Of a DNA stretch of 64,000 nt, positions 1-7,770 are shown one piece after another. The number at the start of each line of letters is the position of its first letter. Positions within the stretch are counted from its first letter, which is position 1. Source of the DNA: Roseovarius litoreus (lineage in GTDB: Bacteria > Pseudomonadota > Alphaproteobacteria > Rhodobacterales > Rhodobacteraceae); contig NZ_FRCB01000001.1 of the NCBI RefSeq assembly GCF_900142765.1, positions 310,001-374,000 of the forward strand. The letters run 5' to 3'. The notes under the pieces were generated by a model, which saw nothing but the letters and a program-made list of their open reading frames with translations, was not told the origin of the DNA and searched no databases. The translations under genes and the position numbers were made by a program.

Positions 1-1
1 G

Positions 2-265
2 ACCATCCGCGAGAAACTGCCCGAAGGGTTCCAGCGCGCCGAATACCTGCTGGATCACGGGATGCTGGACCGGGTGACGCCGCGCGGCCAGATGCGCAAC
101 GAACTGATCACCATCACCCGGATGCTTCTGGGCCTGTCCCCTGCTGTCAGGGGCGAATTGCCAGCGCCCGAAGCCGATGCCGATGCCGGGAACGAGGCCG
201 CAACCGGCGGCGCCGAGACGCAGACGGCTGACGTGCAGACCGACAAGCCAAACGCCACCGAATGA
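2..265 (+). CDS. accD: Acetyl-CoA carboxylase carboxyltransferase subunit beta, C-terminal part
   Basis: Only the last 87 residues are in the window; the reading frame is open from base 2. The protein forms, with AccA, the carboxyltransferase that moves carboxyl from biotin to acetyl-CoA in the first step of fatty acid synthesis. The visible segment ([17 protein letters not shown], then DHGMLDRV) is the typical end of the carboxyltransferase fold, and the last 30 residues are a low-complexity Ala/Glu/Asp tail. The stop overlaps the folC start by ATGA, the usual accD-folC arrangement of Proteobacteria, so the two are probably translationally coupled. Confidence 0.9.
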   Translation, partial: TIREKLPEGFQRAEYLLDHGMLDRVTPRGQMRNELITITRMLLGLSPAVRGELPAPEADADAGNEAATGGAETQTADVQTDKPNATE

Positions 266-1536
266 GCGGCCTTCATTCCGACGCCATCCTTGAACGGATG
301 ATGGCGCTGCACCCCAAGATCATCGACCTCACGCTGGACCGGGTCTGGCGTCTGCTGGAGCGGCTGGACAACCCACAGGACCGCTTGCCGCCGGTGATCC
401 ATATCGCAGGCACCAACGGCAAGGGCTCGACGCTGGCGATGATCCGCGCCGGGATCGAGGGGGCGGGGCTGCGCGCCCATGCCTATACCTCGCCGCATCT
501 GGCGCGGTTTCACGAACGTATCCGGCTGGCCGGAGAGCTGATTTCGGAACCCGATCTGAGCGCCGTTCTCGACGAATGCTATGCCGCCAATGGCGGCGAG
601 CCGATCACCTATTTCGAGATCACCACCTGTGCCGCGTTCCTGGCGATGTCGCGCATCGAAGCCGATTACACCCTGCTCGAGGTGGGTCTTGGCGGGCGGC
701 TGGATGCGACGAATGTGATCCCGCGCCCTGCCCTCACAGTCATCACCCCGGTGTCGATGGATCACGAGCAATATCTGGGCGACACGATTGCCAAGATCGC
801 AGGCGAAAAGGCCGGGATCCTCAAGCGCGGCGTTCCTTGCGTCGTCGGCCCGCAGGAAGAGGCGGCGGAGGCCGCGATCGAGGCCCGCGCGCAGGCGCTT
901 GGCGCGCCCTTGATCGCGCAGGGGCAGCATTGGCATGTCAGCGAGGATCACGGGCGGCTGGTGTTTCAGGACGAAACCGGGCTGGCCGATCTGCCGCTGC
1001 CCAATCTTCCGGGCGCGCACCAGATCGACAATGCCGGCGCCGCGCTGGCGGCGCTGCGCCATCTGGGTCTGGGAGAGGCTGCACAGGAGGCTGCGGTCAC
1101 CCGCGCCGAATGGCCCGCCCGGATGCAGAAGCTGCGGCACGGCCCGCTGATCGAGGCCGCGCCCGAGGCCGAGCTGTGGCTTGATGGCGGGCATAACGCG
1201 GCGGCGGGACAGGCGCTCGGGCGACATCTGGCCACCCTGCCCGCACGGCCCACGCATCTGATCTGCGGGATGCTGAACACCAAGGATATCGCGGGCTACC
1301 TGGCGCCGCTGGCGGCGCAGGCGGCCAGCCTGACCGCAGTGTCGATACCCGGCGAGGCCAATACCCTGCCCGCCGAGACGACCGCCGCCGCCGCCCGCGC
1401 CGCCGGGATGGAAGCGCATGTGGCAAACACCGTGCTGGACGCGGTGAAGCGGATCACGTCCGCGGACCCCAAGGCACGCATCCTGATTTGCGGCTCGCTC
1501 TATCTGGCGGGCGGTGTTCTGCGCGAGAACGGCTGA
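262..1536 (+). CDS. folC: Bifunctional folylpolyglutamate synthase/dihydrofolate synthase
   Basis: A 424-residue Mur-ligase family enzyme, normal length. It joins glutamate to dihydropteroate and extends the polyglutamate tail of folates in the cytosol, with ATP hydrolysis. The P-loop GTNGKGST lies at about residues 50-57, followed by the family segment [13 protein letters not shown] and by [11 protein letters not shown] near residue 140; the C-terminal Mur ligase domain contains [10 protein letters not shown]. The start is set by the ATGA overlap with accD. It is the last gene of the accD-folC unit; 240 bp further on there is a terminator-like hairpin, but it may belong to a separate transcript. 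Confidence 0.95.
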   Translation: MSGLHSDAILERMMALHPKIIDLTLDRVWRLLERLDNPQDRLPPVIHIAGTNGKGSTLAMIRAGIEGAGLRAHAYTSPHLARFHERIRLAGELISEPDLSAVLDECYAANGGEPITYFEITTCAAFLAMSRIEADYTLLEVGLGGRLDATNVIPRPALTVITPVSMDHEQYLGDTIAKIAGEKAGILKRGVPCVVGPQEEAAEAAIEARAQALGAPLIAQGQHWHVSEDHGRLVFQDETGLADLPLPNLPGAHQIDNAGAALAALRHLGLGEAAQEAAVTRAEWPARMQKLRHGPLIEAAPEAELWLDGGHNAAAGQALGRHLATLPARPTHLICGMLNTKDIAGYLAPLAAQAASLTAVSIPGEANTLPAETTAAAARAAGMEAHVANTVLDAVKRITSADPKARILICGSLYLAGGVLRENG

Positions 1537-1681
1537 CAGGGGACCGGCAACGCGCCTGCCGGTCACAACCGCGCCTCTCTCGAGAGCGTTTTGCAGGTCA
1601 CTTTCGCGCTCATGCGGGAAATTTCGTACAATCGAATCACTAGGCGTTGACCGATTCGATCTGAGTCGCCAATATCTTCGC

Positions 1682-1800
1682 AACGGTTCCGATACGGGAC
1701 GACCGGGCAGCACTCGGAACATGCCCTCTCGCGTATCACAAGGTGTTCAGTGTCAACGTGGCAGGAATGATCGAGGGGCCGAACCAACGGCCCCCTTTCA
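1682..1800 (+). ncRNA. Candidate intergenic small RNA
   Basis: A possible promoter, TTGACC at 1647-1652 and AATATC at 1671-1676 (18 bp apart), precedes a stem-loop GTTCCGA (1686-1692) pairing with TCGGAAC (1714-1720). A second perfect stem GGGGCCG (1775-1781) and CGGCCCC (1788-1794) is followed by a T-rich stretch. Promoter, 5' stem, single-stranded linker and terminator are the layout expected of a roughly 120-nt regulatory RNA. The -10 element is weak, and the segment could instead be an extended folC 3' end. No known RNA family was recognised. Confidence 0.3.
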
Positions 1801-1804
1801 TTTT
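1775..1804 (+). terminator. Rho-independent terminator, plus strand
   Basis: Seven-base-pair GC stem GGGGCCG/CGGCCCC with loop AACCAA, followed by CTTTCATTTT. It would end either the folC message or the candidate small RNA. Confidence 0.55.
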
Positions 1805-1847
1805 CGGCGCCCGACAAATGAGCCCCCGCTCACCGCTCCCCCCGGCC

Positions 1848-1882
1848 CAAAAGAAAAAGCCCGGTCACTCAGGACCGGGCTT
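1848..1882 (-). terminator. Terminator of the atpIBEF'F operon
   Basis: On the minus strand AAGCCCGGTC (1873-1882) pairs with GACCGGGCTT (1857-1866) around a 6-nt loop and runs into a T-rich tract (complement of 1848-1857). It sits 26 bp past the atpF stop codon. Confidence 0.85.
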
Positions 1883-1907
1883 GTTCATTCCTGGACTGCG
1901 GCAAGCG

Positions 1908-2477
1908 TCAGTGCAGCTTGGCGTCGACCTGTCCGATGGCGTCGTCGATCAGCTTGTTGCCGTCGGCGGCGGTCATGTTCTTGGCGATCACATCGGTGGC
2001 GGCGGCCACGGCGATGCGGATGGCTTCGTTGCGAACATCGCGGATCGCGTTGGCTTCGGCCGATGCGATCTGATCCTCGGCCGCTTTCAGGCGGCGCTTG
2101 ATCGATGCCTTGAGGTCCAGCTTGGCCTGCTCGGCGGCCTCGGCGGCCTCCTGCTTGGCGGCGGCGATGATGCGCTCGGACTGTTCCTGCACTTCCTTTT
2201 GCTTGCGCTCGTAGCCCGCAAGCAGGGTCTGTGCCTCATCGCGAAGCGCGCGCGCCTCGTCGAGTTCGGCCTTGATACCCTCGGCGCGCTTGTCGAGAAG
2301 CCCACCCAGAAGCGACGGCACCTTGAAGTAGAGCAGGATGCCGATGAACACCAGAAAGCCGAGCGTCACGACGAAATCGGTATTCTCGAGCGAGAAGAAG
2401 GGCTTGCCCGCAGCCGCCAGCGCGGGGCTGGCAGAGACCGTGGCGGCAAGCGCGATCAGCATGGAAGATCCTCTCAT
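1908..2477 (-). CDS. atpF: F0F1 ATP synthase subunit b
   Basis: A 189-residue peripheral-stalk subunit of the proton-translocating ATP synthase. It has a signal-like hydrophobic N terminus and one membrane helix (about residues 36-52, [17 protein letters not shown]), then a long charged coiled coil that reaches up to F1. It is the last gene of the F0 operon, 5 bp after the b' gene, and a strong terminator follows. The presence of both b and b' is characteristic of alphaproteobacteria and cyanobacteria. The N terminus could be cleaved or could be a second hydrophobic anchor. Confidence 0.93.
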   Translation of the reverse strand: MRGSSMLIALAATVSASPALAAAGKPFFSLENTDFVVTLGFLVFIGILLYFKVPSLLGGLLDKRAEGIKAELDEARALRDEAQTLLAGYERKQKEVQEQSERIIAAAKQEAAEAAEQAKLDLKASIKRRLKAAEDQIASAEANAIRDVRNEAIRIAVAAATDVIAKNMTAADGNKLIDDAIGQVDAKLH

Positions 2478-2482
2478 GGCGC

Positions 2483-3028
2483 TTATCCCTTCATCTTTGC
2501 AGTGACAGCCGAGGTGATCGACCGCGCATCGGCGCTGCCACCCAAAGCGGCGACGAGTTCCTTGGCGGTGTCCTTGGCCACCTCCTTGACGCTGTCCATC
2601 GCCCCGTCGCGGATCGCAGCGATCGTCTTTTCGCTTTCGGCCAGCTTGGCGGCGATTTCGGCGTCGGCCTTGGCGGTCGCATCATCCAGGTCCGCCTGGA
2701 TTTCGGCCTTGGCCTGAGCGATGATCTTCTGCGCCTCGGCGCGGGCATTGGCCAGCGCCTTGTTATAAGCCTCTTCGGCCTCGACGGCCTTGACCTTGAG
2801 ATCCTCGGCTGCGGCGAGATCGTTGGTGATGGTTCCCTGACGCTCGGCCAGAACGGCCGCGATGCGCGGAAGGGCCACGCGCGACAGGAAGAAGAAGATC
2901 ACGACCAGCGTGACCGTGAGCCAGAAGATCTGGTTGGGCCACCAGTCGAAGCACAGCTGGGGCATGCCGACGGCAGAGCCGTCAACGACACAGGTGCTTA
3001 CAGTCTGCCCGGTTGTTTCGGTCGCCAT
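2483..3028 (-). CDS. F0F1 ATP synthase subunit b'
   Basis: A 181-residue second stalk subunit that pairs with subunit b as a heterodimer. After a short N-terminal segment ([20 protein letters not shown]) a membrane helix at about residues 33-53 is followed by an Ala/Lys/Glu-rich coiled coil (about residues 60-165). It sits between atpE and atpF, the alphaproteobacterial order, and is preceded by an intercistronic hairpin at 3061-3085. Often called atpG, atpX or atpF2 in this group. Confidence 0.92.
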   Translation of the reverse strand: MATETTGQTVSTCVVDGSAVGMPQLCFDWWPNQIFWLTVTLVVIFFFLSRVALPRIAAVLAERQGTITNDLAAAEDLKVKAVEAEEAYNKALANARAEAQKIIAQAKAEIQADLDDATAKADAEIAAKLAESEKTIAAIRDGAMDSVKEVAKDTAKELVAALGGSADARSITSAVTAKMKG

Positions 3029-3060
3029 TGCGTCCTCCGTCGGAACTTGGTCTCACTATC

Positions 3061-3085
3061 GGGCGGCCAGTCGTGCCAGCCGCCC
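3061..3085 (-). other. Intercistronic hairpin between atpE and the b' gene
   Basis: Perfect 7-bp stem GGGCGGC/GCCGCCC around an 11-nt loop in the 83-bp gap after atpE. It lacks a T tract, so it is more likely an RNA-stabilising or attenuating element than a full terminator. It fits the need for more c subunit than b or b'. Confidence 0.5.
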
Positions 3086-3111
3086 GCACGTAAGGAAAGG
3101 TTCCGTAAGGC

Positions 3112-3336
3112 TTAGACGGCGAACATCAGCAGCAGAGCGACCAGGAACGAGAAGATGCCCAGTGCTTCTGCGAATGCGATGCCGATGAACAGGGTCGCGG
3201 TCTGACCGGCCGCTGCCGAGGGGTTGCGCAGAGCGCCGGACAGGAAGTTGCCTGCCACGTTGCCCACACCGATTGCGGCTGCGCCGGAACCGATTGCTGC
3301 GAGACCTGCGCCGATATGTGCGAGTTCACCTTCCAT
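3112..3336 (-). CDS. atpE: F0F1 ATP synthase subunit c
   Basis: A 74-residue hairpin of two membrane helices that forms the rotor ring. The polar loop holds the conserved R37-N38-P39, and the ion-binding carboxylate is E58 in [10 protein letters not shown], the expected proton site of helix 2. The surrounding residues look like a proton-binding rather than a sodium-binding ring (inference). It lies between atpB and the b' gene in the F0 operon. Confidence 0.95.
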   Translation of the reverse strand: MEGELAHIGAGLAAIGSGAAAIGVGNVAGNFLSGALRNPSAAAGQTATLFIGIAFAEALGIFSFLVALLLMFAV

Positions 3337-3388
3337 GATGTATTCTCCTTACGATTGGAAGTTGTAGGTATGTTTGAGCGGTTCGACC

Positions 3389-4144
3389 TTAGTGCGAGGG
3401 ATGCAGCGCATCCTTGAGATACACGCAGGTCAGGATCGTGAAGACATAGGCCTGGATGAAGGACACCAGGATTTCGAGCCCGTACATCGCGGTCACACCG
3501 AGGATCGCCAGCGGGCTGACCGCCGCGATCGCGGCGAAGCCGGCGAACACCTTGATCACCGCGTGACCGGCCATCAGGTTGCCGGCAAGACGGATCGAGT
3601 GGCTGACGGGACGCACGAAGTAGGAAATCACCTCGATGATGGCGAGGATCGGGCGCAGCGGCAGAGGCGCGCTGCTAACCCAGAAGAGGCCAAGGAAGGC
3701 CGCGCCGTTCTTGACGAAGCCCACGACGGTGACGGTGATGAACACCAGCAGCGCCAGCACGACCGTCACGGCGAAATGCGACGTGGTGGTGAACGAGCCG
3801 GGGATCAGGCCAAGGAAGTTGGCGAAGACGATGAACATGAACAGCGTCATGATATACGGGAAGAAGCCCACGGCGTCCTTGCCGGCGACATCCTCGACCA
3901 TCTTGTAGATGAAGCCGTAAGCCAGCTCGCCGATCGACTGCATCCGACCCGGAATGGTCGAGCGCCCGGAGGTGCCCAGAACCATCAGCGCGATGACGGC
4001 GATGATGGTCAGCGCCATCCAGAGTGTCACATTGGTGATCGTGAAAAGACCCACCGGGCCGTCTCCGAACAGCGGGCTCACGATGAACTGATCCATCGGG
4101 TGGAACACCAGACCGCCTGCTTCGCCCTTCGCTTCAGTCGCCAT
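3389..4144 (-). CDS. atpB: F0F1 ATP synthase subunit a
   Basis: A 251-residue integral membrane subunit that forms the two proton half-channels against the c ring. The essential arginine lies in [14 protein letters not shown] in the fourth main helix, and the C terminus has the conserved segment [16 protein letters not shown] chose the ATG giving [11 protein letters not shown] because AGAGGACG lies at a good distance upstream; this start lies 11 bp inside the 3' end of atpI. An earlier in-frame start would add 12 atypical residues. Confidence 0.93.
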   Translation of the reverse strand: MATEAKGEAGGLVFHPMDQFIVSPLFGDGPVGLFTITNVTLWMALTIIAVIALMVLGTSGRSTIPGRMQSIGELAYGFIYKMVEDVAGKDAVGFFPYIMTLFMFIVFANFLGLIPGSFTTTSHFAVTVVLALLVFITVTVVGFVKNGAAFLGLFWVSSAPLPLRPILAIIEVISYFVRPVSHSIRLAGNLMAGHAVIKVFAGFAAIAAVSPLAILGVTAMYGLEILVSFIQAYVFTILTCVYLKDALHPSH

Positions 4145-4496
4145 CTTTCGTCCTCTTGTCGTCGCCCGACCCGGGCGCAATGTCTTCGGCCTCTTCGGCC
4201 AGCTTCTTGCGCTGGATTTCGTCTGCGCTGCGCATCATCGTCTTGATGCCCGCGGCCAGACCCAGCAATGTGAACAGCACGAGGAAGATCGGGATCGTCC
4301 CGAACAGGCTATCAAGCCCGTATCCCATGCCGAAGCCGATCATCAGACCGGCCACAAGTTCCGTTACCATCCGCCAGGCGACCTGCGCCTGACTGTAGTG
4401 TTCCTCGGAATGGTGACGCGGCTCTTTCTTCTTTTTCAGAGCCGCGATCCTGTCCTCAAGCTGCGCCAGGCGCTCGCTTTGGTCGGGATCTGTCAC
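4134..4496 (-). CDS. atpI: ATP synthase subunit I (AtpI/Gene 1 family)
   Basis: A 120-residue protein with a charged N terminus ([20 protein letters not shown]) and two membrane helices at about residues 46-90, the AtpI layout. The family assists assembly of the c ring and may help magnesium uptake for it. It starts with GTG after an AAGGGG ribosome site and is the first gene of the atpI-B-E-F'-F operon. F1 genes are not in the window, as expected for alphaproteobacteria, where F0 and F1 operons are separate. Confidence 0.9.
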   Translation of the reverse strand: MTDPDQSERLAQLEDRIAALKKKKEPRHHSEEHYSQAQVAWRMVTELVAGLMIGFGMGYGLDSLFGTIPIFLVLFTLLGLAAGIKTMMRSADEIQRKKLAEEAEDIAPGSGDDKRTKDGD

Positions 4497-4526
4497 GATG
4501 GTTTACCCCTTGGAACGGTTGTGCCT

Positions 4527-4555
4527 TTGCTATGCGGCGGATGGCAGTGAGTCAA
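4527..4555 (-). promoter_or_regulatory. Promoter of the F0 operon
   Basis: On the minus strand CTTGACT (-35 TTGACT at 4555-4550) is followed after 17 bp by TAGCAA (4532-4527), about 30 bp before the atpI GTG. An A/T-rich stretch just upstream (about 4589-4612) could act as an UP element. Confidence 0.5.
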
Positions 4556-4680
4556 GCGCGCGTGAAGACCCGCAAGGGCAGCGTTAAGTATCTGAAAAAA
4601 TTTAATAAAGATCAGCGCCACAAGAGCCGGGGTATTGTGCCGCAGCCGCCTGCAGCGCCGTTCCGGTCGTTTCGGCATAT

Positions 4681-4721
4681 TCAACCAAATGGTTGACGAA
4701 TGACAGGCGCCGCGCTTTATG
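4681..4721 (+). promoter_or_regulatory. ArsR-type operator overlapping a promoter
   Basis: A perfect inverted repeat TCAACCA-AA-TGGTTGA occupies 4681-4696. Its right arm overlaps a -35 element TTGACG (4693-4698), and a -10-like TTTATG follows at 4716-4721. The placement predicts that the ArsR protein encoded just downstream represses its own gene. Confidence 0.6.
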
Positions 4722-4727
4722 GCCTGC

Positions 4728-5078
4728 ATGTCCGAACAGCTCGATATCACCTTTCAGGCCTTGGCCGACCCCACCAGACGGGCAATCCTGTCGATGCTTC
4801 TCGAGGATGACATGGCCGTGACCGACGTGGCCGAACCGTTCGAGATGTCGCTGACCGCGATTTCCAAGCATCTGGGGATTCTCAGCCGCGCGGGGCTTAT
4901 CAGCCAGGAACGGCGCGGGCGGGTGAAATGGTGCAAGCTGGAACCCGACGCCCTGCGCGACGCGAGCATCTGGATGCAGAGCTTCGGGCAGTTCGAGGCG
5001 GTGAACCTCGATGCGTTCGAGAAATTCCTGGCGGCCGAGCTGTCCGGCGGTGACGCGGCCCTGCCCAACGAGGACTGA
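4728..5078 (+). CDS. ArsR/SmtB family winged-helix regulator
   Basis: About 116 residues with the family opening QLDITFQALADPTRRAIL and the recognition helix MSLTAISKHLGILSRAGLI, followed by a basic wing QERRGRVKW. No metal-binding CxC motif is present, so it belongs to the non-metal ArsR group usually found beside an AHSA1/SRPBCC gene; that partner is missing here. ATG 4728 is preferred because the upstream ATG at 4719 falls inside the predicted -10 box; if so the message would be leaderless. The gene ends directly against the convergent exporter gene. Confidence 0.85.
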   Translation: MSEQLDITFQALADPTRRAILSMLLEDDMAVTDVAEPFEMSLTAISKHLGILSRAGLISQERRGRVKWCKLEPDALRDASIWMQSFGQFEAVNLDAFEKFLAAELSGGDAALPNED

Positions 5079-5966
5079 CTAGGCCGGGTGCTCGTCCTTG
5101 AGCAGCAGCACAAGCGCCGTCAGGATCATCGCCACGCCGATCATCACCATCACAGGCGGCACGCCATTGCCCAAAGCCGCCTCCCAGCAGATCACCCAGA
5201 CCGGGGTCAGATAGGTATAGGCCATCACCTTGGCGCTTGGCAGCCTGAGCGACGCGTATTGCAGCAGAACGAAGGTGATCGCCGTCGCCGCCACCGTCAC
5301 ATAGGCCAGCGTGATCCAGACGATCGGCGGCAATGCCCCCCAGTCGGTCGCGCGCAGCGCGGGCCAGCCCGCGCCCGTGACCAGAAGGGCCGCGGCCACC
5401 ATGGCGCCAAAGGAGAACACGACCGGCGGCTCGCCCCGGTTCAGCTTGCGCACCATCGGCGTATAAAAGGCATGGGCCACACAGCCGAGGAAATAGATCG
5501 CCTCGCCGCGACCCACCTGAAAGGCCGCCAAAGCCGCCCAATCCGCCTCGAAGATCACCCAGAGCGCGCCCGCGCCCCCGACGCTGAGCGCAAGCGCCAT
5601 GCGCCGGGTCATCGCCTGACGCAGCAGCAGATAGCCGAAGAGCCCCGCGATCATCGGCGTCAGGGTGAACACCGCCGCCGCCGACACAGGGCGCGCGGTT
5701 TTCAGCCCCTCGAACATCAGCACGAAGTACAGCCCCATCGACCCGCCAAGGATCAGATAGCGCCACGGCGCCCGGAACGCGGGCCGCGACAGGCCATGGG
5801 TGGCATGGGCCGCCGCCCCCAGAAGGCAGGCGGCGATCACGAAGCGCACCGCATTCAGAGCCGTCGGCGCGATCTCGTTCGCCGCCATGGAGCCAAGCGC
5901 GAAAGACCCCGCGATCAGCGCCGAGAAGGTGAGCATCGCAAGATGGCCGCGAAGCCGGTCGCTCAT
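5079..5966 (-). CDS. EamA/DMT family transporter
   Basis: A 295-residue inner-membrane protein with about ten hydrophobic helices in two EamA repeats, the drug/metabolite transporter layout. Members export amino acids, nucleotides or other small metabolites; nothing in the sequence fixes the substrate. Its start overlaps the end of the upstream LysR gene by ATGA, so the two are co-transcribed and LysR may regulate the exporter together with the divergent azoreductase gene. Confidence 0.85.
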   Translation of the reverse strand: MSDRLRGHLAMLTFSALIAGSFALGSMAANEIAPTALNAVRFVIAACLLGAAAHATHGLSRPAFRAPWRYLILGGSMGLYFVLMFEGLKTARPVSAAAVFTLTPMIAGLFGYLLLRQAMTRRMALALSVGGAGALWVIFEADWAALAAFQVGRGEAIYFLGCVAHAFYTPMVRKLNRGEPPVVFSFGAMVAAALLVTGAGWPALRATDWGALPPIVWITLAYVTVAATAITFVLLQYASLRLPSAKVMAYTYLTPVWVICWEAALGNGVPPVMVMIGVAMILTALVLLLKDEHPA

Positions 5967-6844
5967 GCGTCATCCCAATCGCGGGCGCGTTTCTTGAGAA
6001 AGGACAGGAAGGATTGCACCTTGGTGGTGCGGTGCAGGTCCATATGGGTCACCAGCCACAGGGGTGCGGCCCAGTCCTCGCGCGGGGGGACCACCTCGAT
6101 CAGGCCGCCCATCTCGCGCGCCTGCAGCCGCGACATGAAGCCGATGCCTGCGCCTTCCTTGATCGCGCGGCGCTGCGCATGCACGTCGCCGCTGCGGAAC
6201 ACGATATTGGCCGCCGGGATCGTCTCGCGCATCCAGCGAAAGAACGGCGCGCGGGAATTGGGGTCATCGGCCCCGACGAAACGGTGCCCGGACATCTCGG
6301 CCTCGGATTGCGGCAGACCGTGGCGCGCAGCATAGGAGTCAGAGGCGAAAAGCGTGATCTTCTGATGAAAGAAGGGCTGTACCACGTTGTCGGGCTGATC
6401 GGGTACGGCACCGGCGCGGATCGCCACATGCGCCTCGCCATATTCCAGCCGAAAGAGCCGGTCACCGGTCAGGTAGCGCACGATGATATCAGGGAATTCG
6501 GCCTGAAACTCGGTCAGGACCGGAACCAGAAGATGACTGAGCCCGCCAAGCGAGGTAACCACCAGCTCGCCCGAGACATCGTTGCCACGCCCCTTGATGC
6601 GCCCGACAAGCTGCGAGAACTGGTCATCGGTGGCCTGCGCCACGCGCAACAGATCCTCGCCCGCCTCGGTCGGGGTATAGCCGCGCGCGTGCCGTTGAAA
6701 CAGCTTGACCCCAAGGCGCTGCTCCAGCGCGTCGATATGGCGGATGACCGTGGCGTGATGCACGCCAAGCACCTCGGCGGCACCACTGACCGTACCGATG
6801 CGGGCCACGTTGAAGGCGGTGCGGATTTCATCCCAGTTGTCCAT
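5963..6844 (-). CDS. LysR family transcriptional regulator
   Basis: A 293-residue LysR-type protein. The N-terminal helix-turn-helix (about residues 8-55) includes GAAEVLGVHHATVIRHIDALEQRLGV with the typical LysR spacing, and the rest is a periplasmic-binding-protein-like effector domain. It is divergent from azoR across 126 bp and 4 bp overlapped with the downstream EamA exporter, so its targets are probably these two genes. The effector is unknown; the association with an azoreductase suggests quinones or other electrophiles (inference). Confidence 0.88.
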   Translation of the reverse strand: MDNWDEIRTAFNVARIGTVSGAAEVLGVHHATVIRHIDALEQRLGVKLFQRHARGYTPTEAGEDLLRVAQATDDQFSQLVGRIKGRGNDVSGELVVTSLGGLSHLLVPVLTEFQAEFPDIIVRYLTGDRLFRLEYGEAHVAIRAGAVPDQPDNVVQPFFHQKITLFASDSYAARHGLPQSEAEMSGHRFVGADDPNSRAPFFRWMRETIPAANIVFRSGDVHAQRRAIKEGAGIGFMSRLQAREMGGLIEVVPPREDWAAPLWLVTHMDLHRTTKVQSFLSFLKKRARDWDDA

Positions 6845-6875
6845 GAAGGCTCCGATAACAAATGTGCAAATCTCA

Positions 6876-6943
6876 ACACTTAATGTTTCTCACGAAAGAT
6901 TGCGTTTGAAAAGGCACAGGCTAATTAACGCGGTGACGCAATA
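6876..6943. promoter_or_regulatory. LysR-azoR divergent control region
   Basis: Two symmetric elements are visible: AACA-CTTAA-TGTT at 6876-6888, and ATTGCGT (6900-6906) inverted against ACGCAAT (6937-6943). Either could serve as a LysR recognition or activation site for the two divergent genes. Confidence 0.35.
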
Positions 6944-6970
6944 CACCCCCAATCGCACAGGACCACACTG

Positions 6971-7558
6971 ATGACCCATAGCATTCTTCGTATCGACGCC
7001 TCGGCGCGCGCCCAAGGCTCTGTCACCCGCGATCTGACCGGGCGCATCGCCGCCCTTTGGCCCGCCGCCCATGTGCGGCATCGCGATCTGGCCGCGGACC
7101 CGCTGCCGCATCTGACCGAGGACTGGGTGAGCGCCAATTTCACCCCCGAGGCCAACCGCACCGCCACACAAGCGAAGGCGCTTGCGCTGTCCGACAGCCT
7201 GATCGACGAGCTGCGCGCCGCCGATAAGCTGGTGATCGGGCTGCCGGTCTACAATTTCGGCGTGCCTTCGGCGCTGAAGGCATGGATCGACCATGTGGCG
7301 CGCGCCGGTGTTACCTTCCGCTATACCGAAACCGGCCCGGAAGGTCTGTTGACCGGCAAGCGCGCGATCCTTGCGATGGCCTCGGGCGGCACGCAGGCGG
7401 GCGCCGAGATCGACTACGCCTCGACCTATATGCGCCACATCCTCGGCTTTGTCGGGATCACCGACGTGACCGTGGTGGCCGCCGATCAGCTGGCGCTGGA
7501 CGCCGACGCAAGCCTTGCCCGCGCGCTGGACCAGATCGGCGAGCTGCAGGCCGCCTGA
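6971..7558 (+). CDS. azoR: FMN-dependent NADH-azoreductase
   Basis: A 195-residue flavodoxin-fold reductase of the AzoR family. It uses FMN and NAD(P)H for two-electron reduction of azo compounds and, more physiologically, quinones, limiting redox cycling in the cytosol. The N terminus ILRIDASARAQGSVTRDL carries the phosphate-binding loop, and the middle holds GLPVYNFGVPSALKAWIDHV, both diagnostic. The length matches the family (about 200). It stands alone opposite a LysR gene that probably controls it. Confidence 0.92.
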   Translation: MTHSILRIDASARAQGSVTRDLTGRIAALWPAAHVRHRDLAADPLPHLTEDWVSANFTPEANRTATQAKALALSDSLIDELRAADKLVIGLPVYNFGVPSALKAWIDHVARAGVTFRYTETGPEGLLTGKRAILAMASGGTQAGAEIDYASTYMRHILGFVGITDVTVVAADQLALDADASLARALDQIGELQAA

Positions 7559-7581
7559 GCCGCCGCCAGATGCGCCCGGTC

Positions 7582-7610
7582 TTGACAGGGCCGGGCGCGC
7601 GCAGTAACAG
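7582..7610 (+). promoter_or_regulatory. Likely promoter of ffh
   Basis: TTGACA at 7582-7587 matches the -35 consensus exactly; TAACAG at 7605-7610 lies 17 bp downstream as a weak -10. The predicted start, near 7617, would give a long leader of about 150 nt before the ffh ATG. Confidence 0.45.
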
Positions 7611-7621
7611 CGCGCATTAAT

Positions 7622-7698
7622 CCGGAAGTCCATCGAGCTTCCGGTCCCATGGCCTTTGGCCGGGATCGCCCCCCGTCAGCGCGTTGCGCCCACGGGGG
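7622..7698 (+). ncRNA. Structured leader of ffh with three consecutive hairpins
   Basis: Three perfect inverted repeats follow each other within 77 nt: CCGGAAG (7622-7628)/CTTCCGG (7638-7644); GGCC-TTT-GGCC (7651-7661); and CCCCCGT (7670-7676)/ACGGGGG (7692-7698), whose loop contains a smaller CGC/GCG stem. They begin just after the predicted transcription start. The segment may be a cis-regulatory leader of ffh or a processed small RNA. The SRP RNA hallmark loop was looked for and is not present. I cannot assign a family. Confidence 0.4.
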
Positions 7699-7770
7699 AG
7701 ATTGGCATTTGAGGCGGTTCTTCTTATCTGAAGGATCAGAACGAAACGGGCGAAAGAAGGAGCGCTTGGG

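Larger units (their letters stand above)
1537..1907. other. Convergent intergenic gap of 371 bp
   Basis: This lies between the ends of folC and atpF. No convincing protein is encoded; reading frames here have poor codon character and no ribosome binding site. The gap holds a putative small-RNA unit on the plus strand and the minus-strand terminator of the ATP synthase F0 operon, listed separately. Confidence 0.7.

Noticed and set aside
55-1722. Long open frame antisense to accD and folC
   Set aside because: It is the mirror of strongly supported genes in GC-rich DNA; Arg/Gly/Gln-rich with no domain.
7559-7770. SRP (4.5S) RNA gene upstream of ffh
   Set aside because: The conserved GGTCAGGTCCGGAAGGAAGC type loop is missing, although CCGGAAG occurs by chance in a hairpin.
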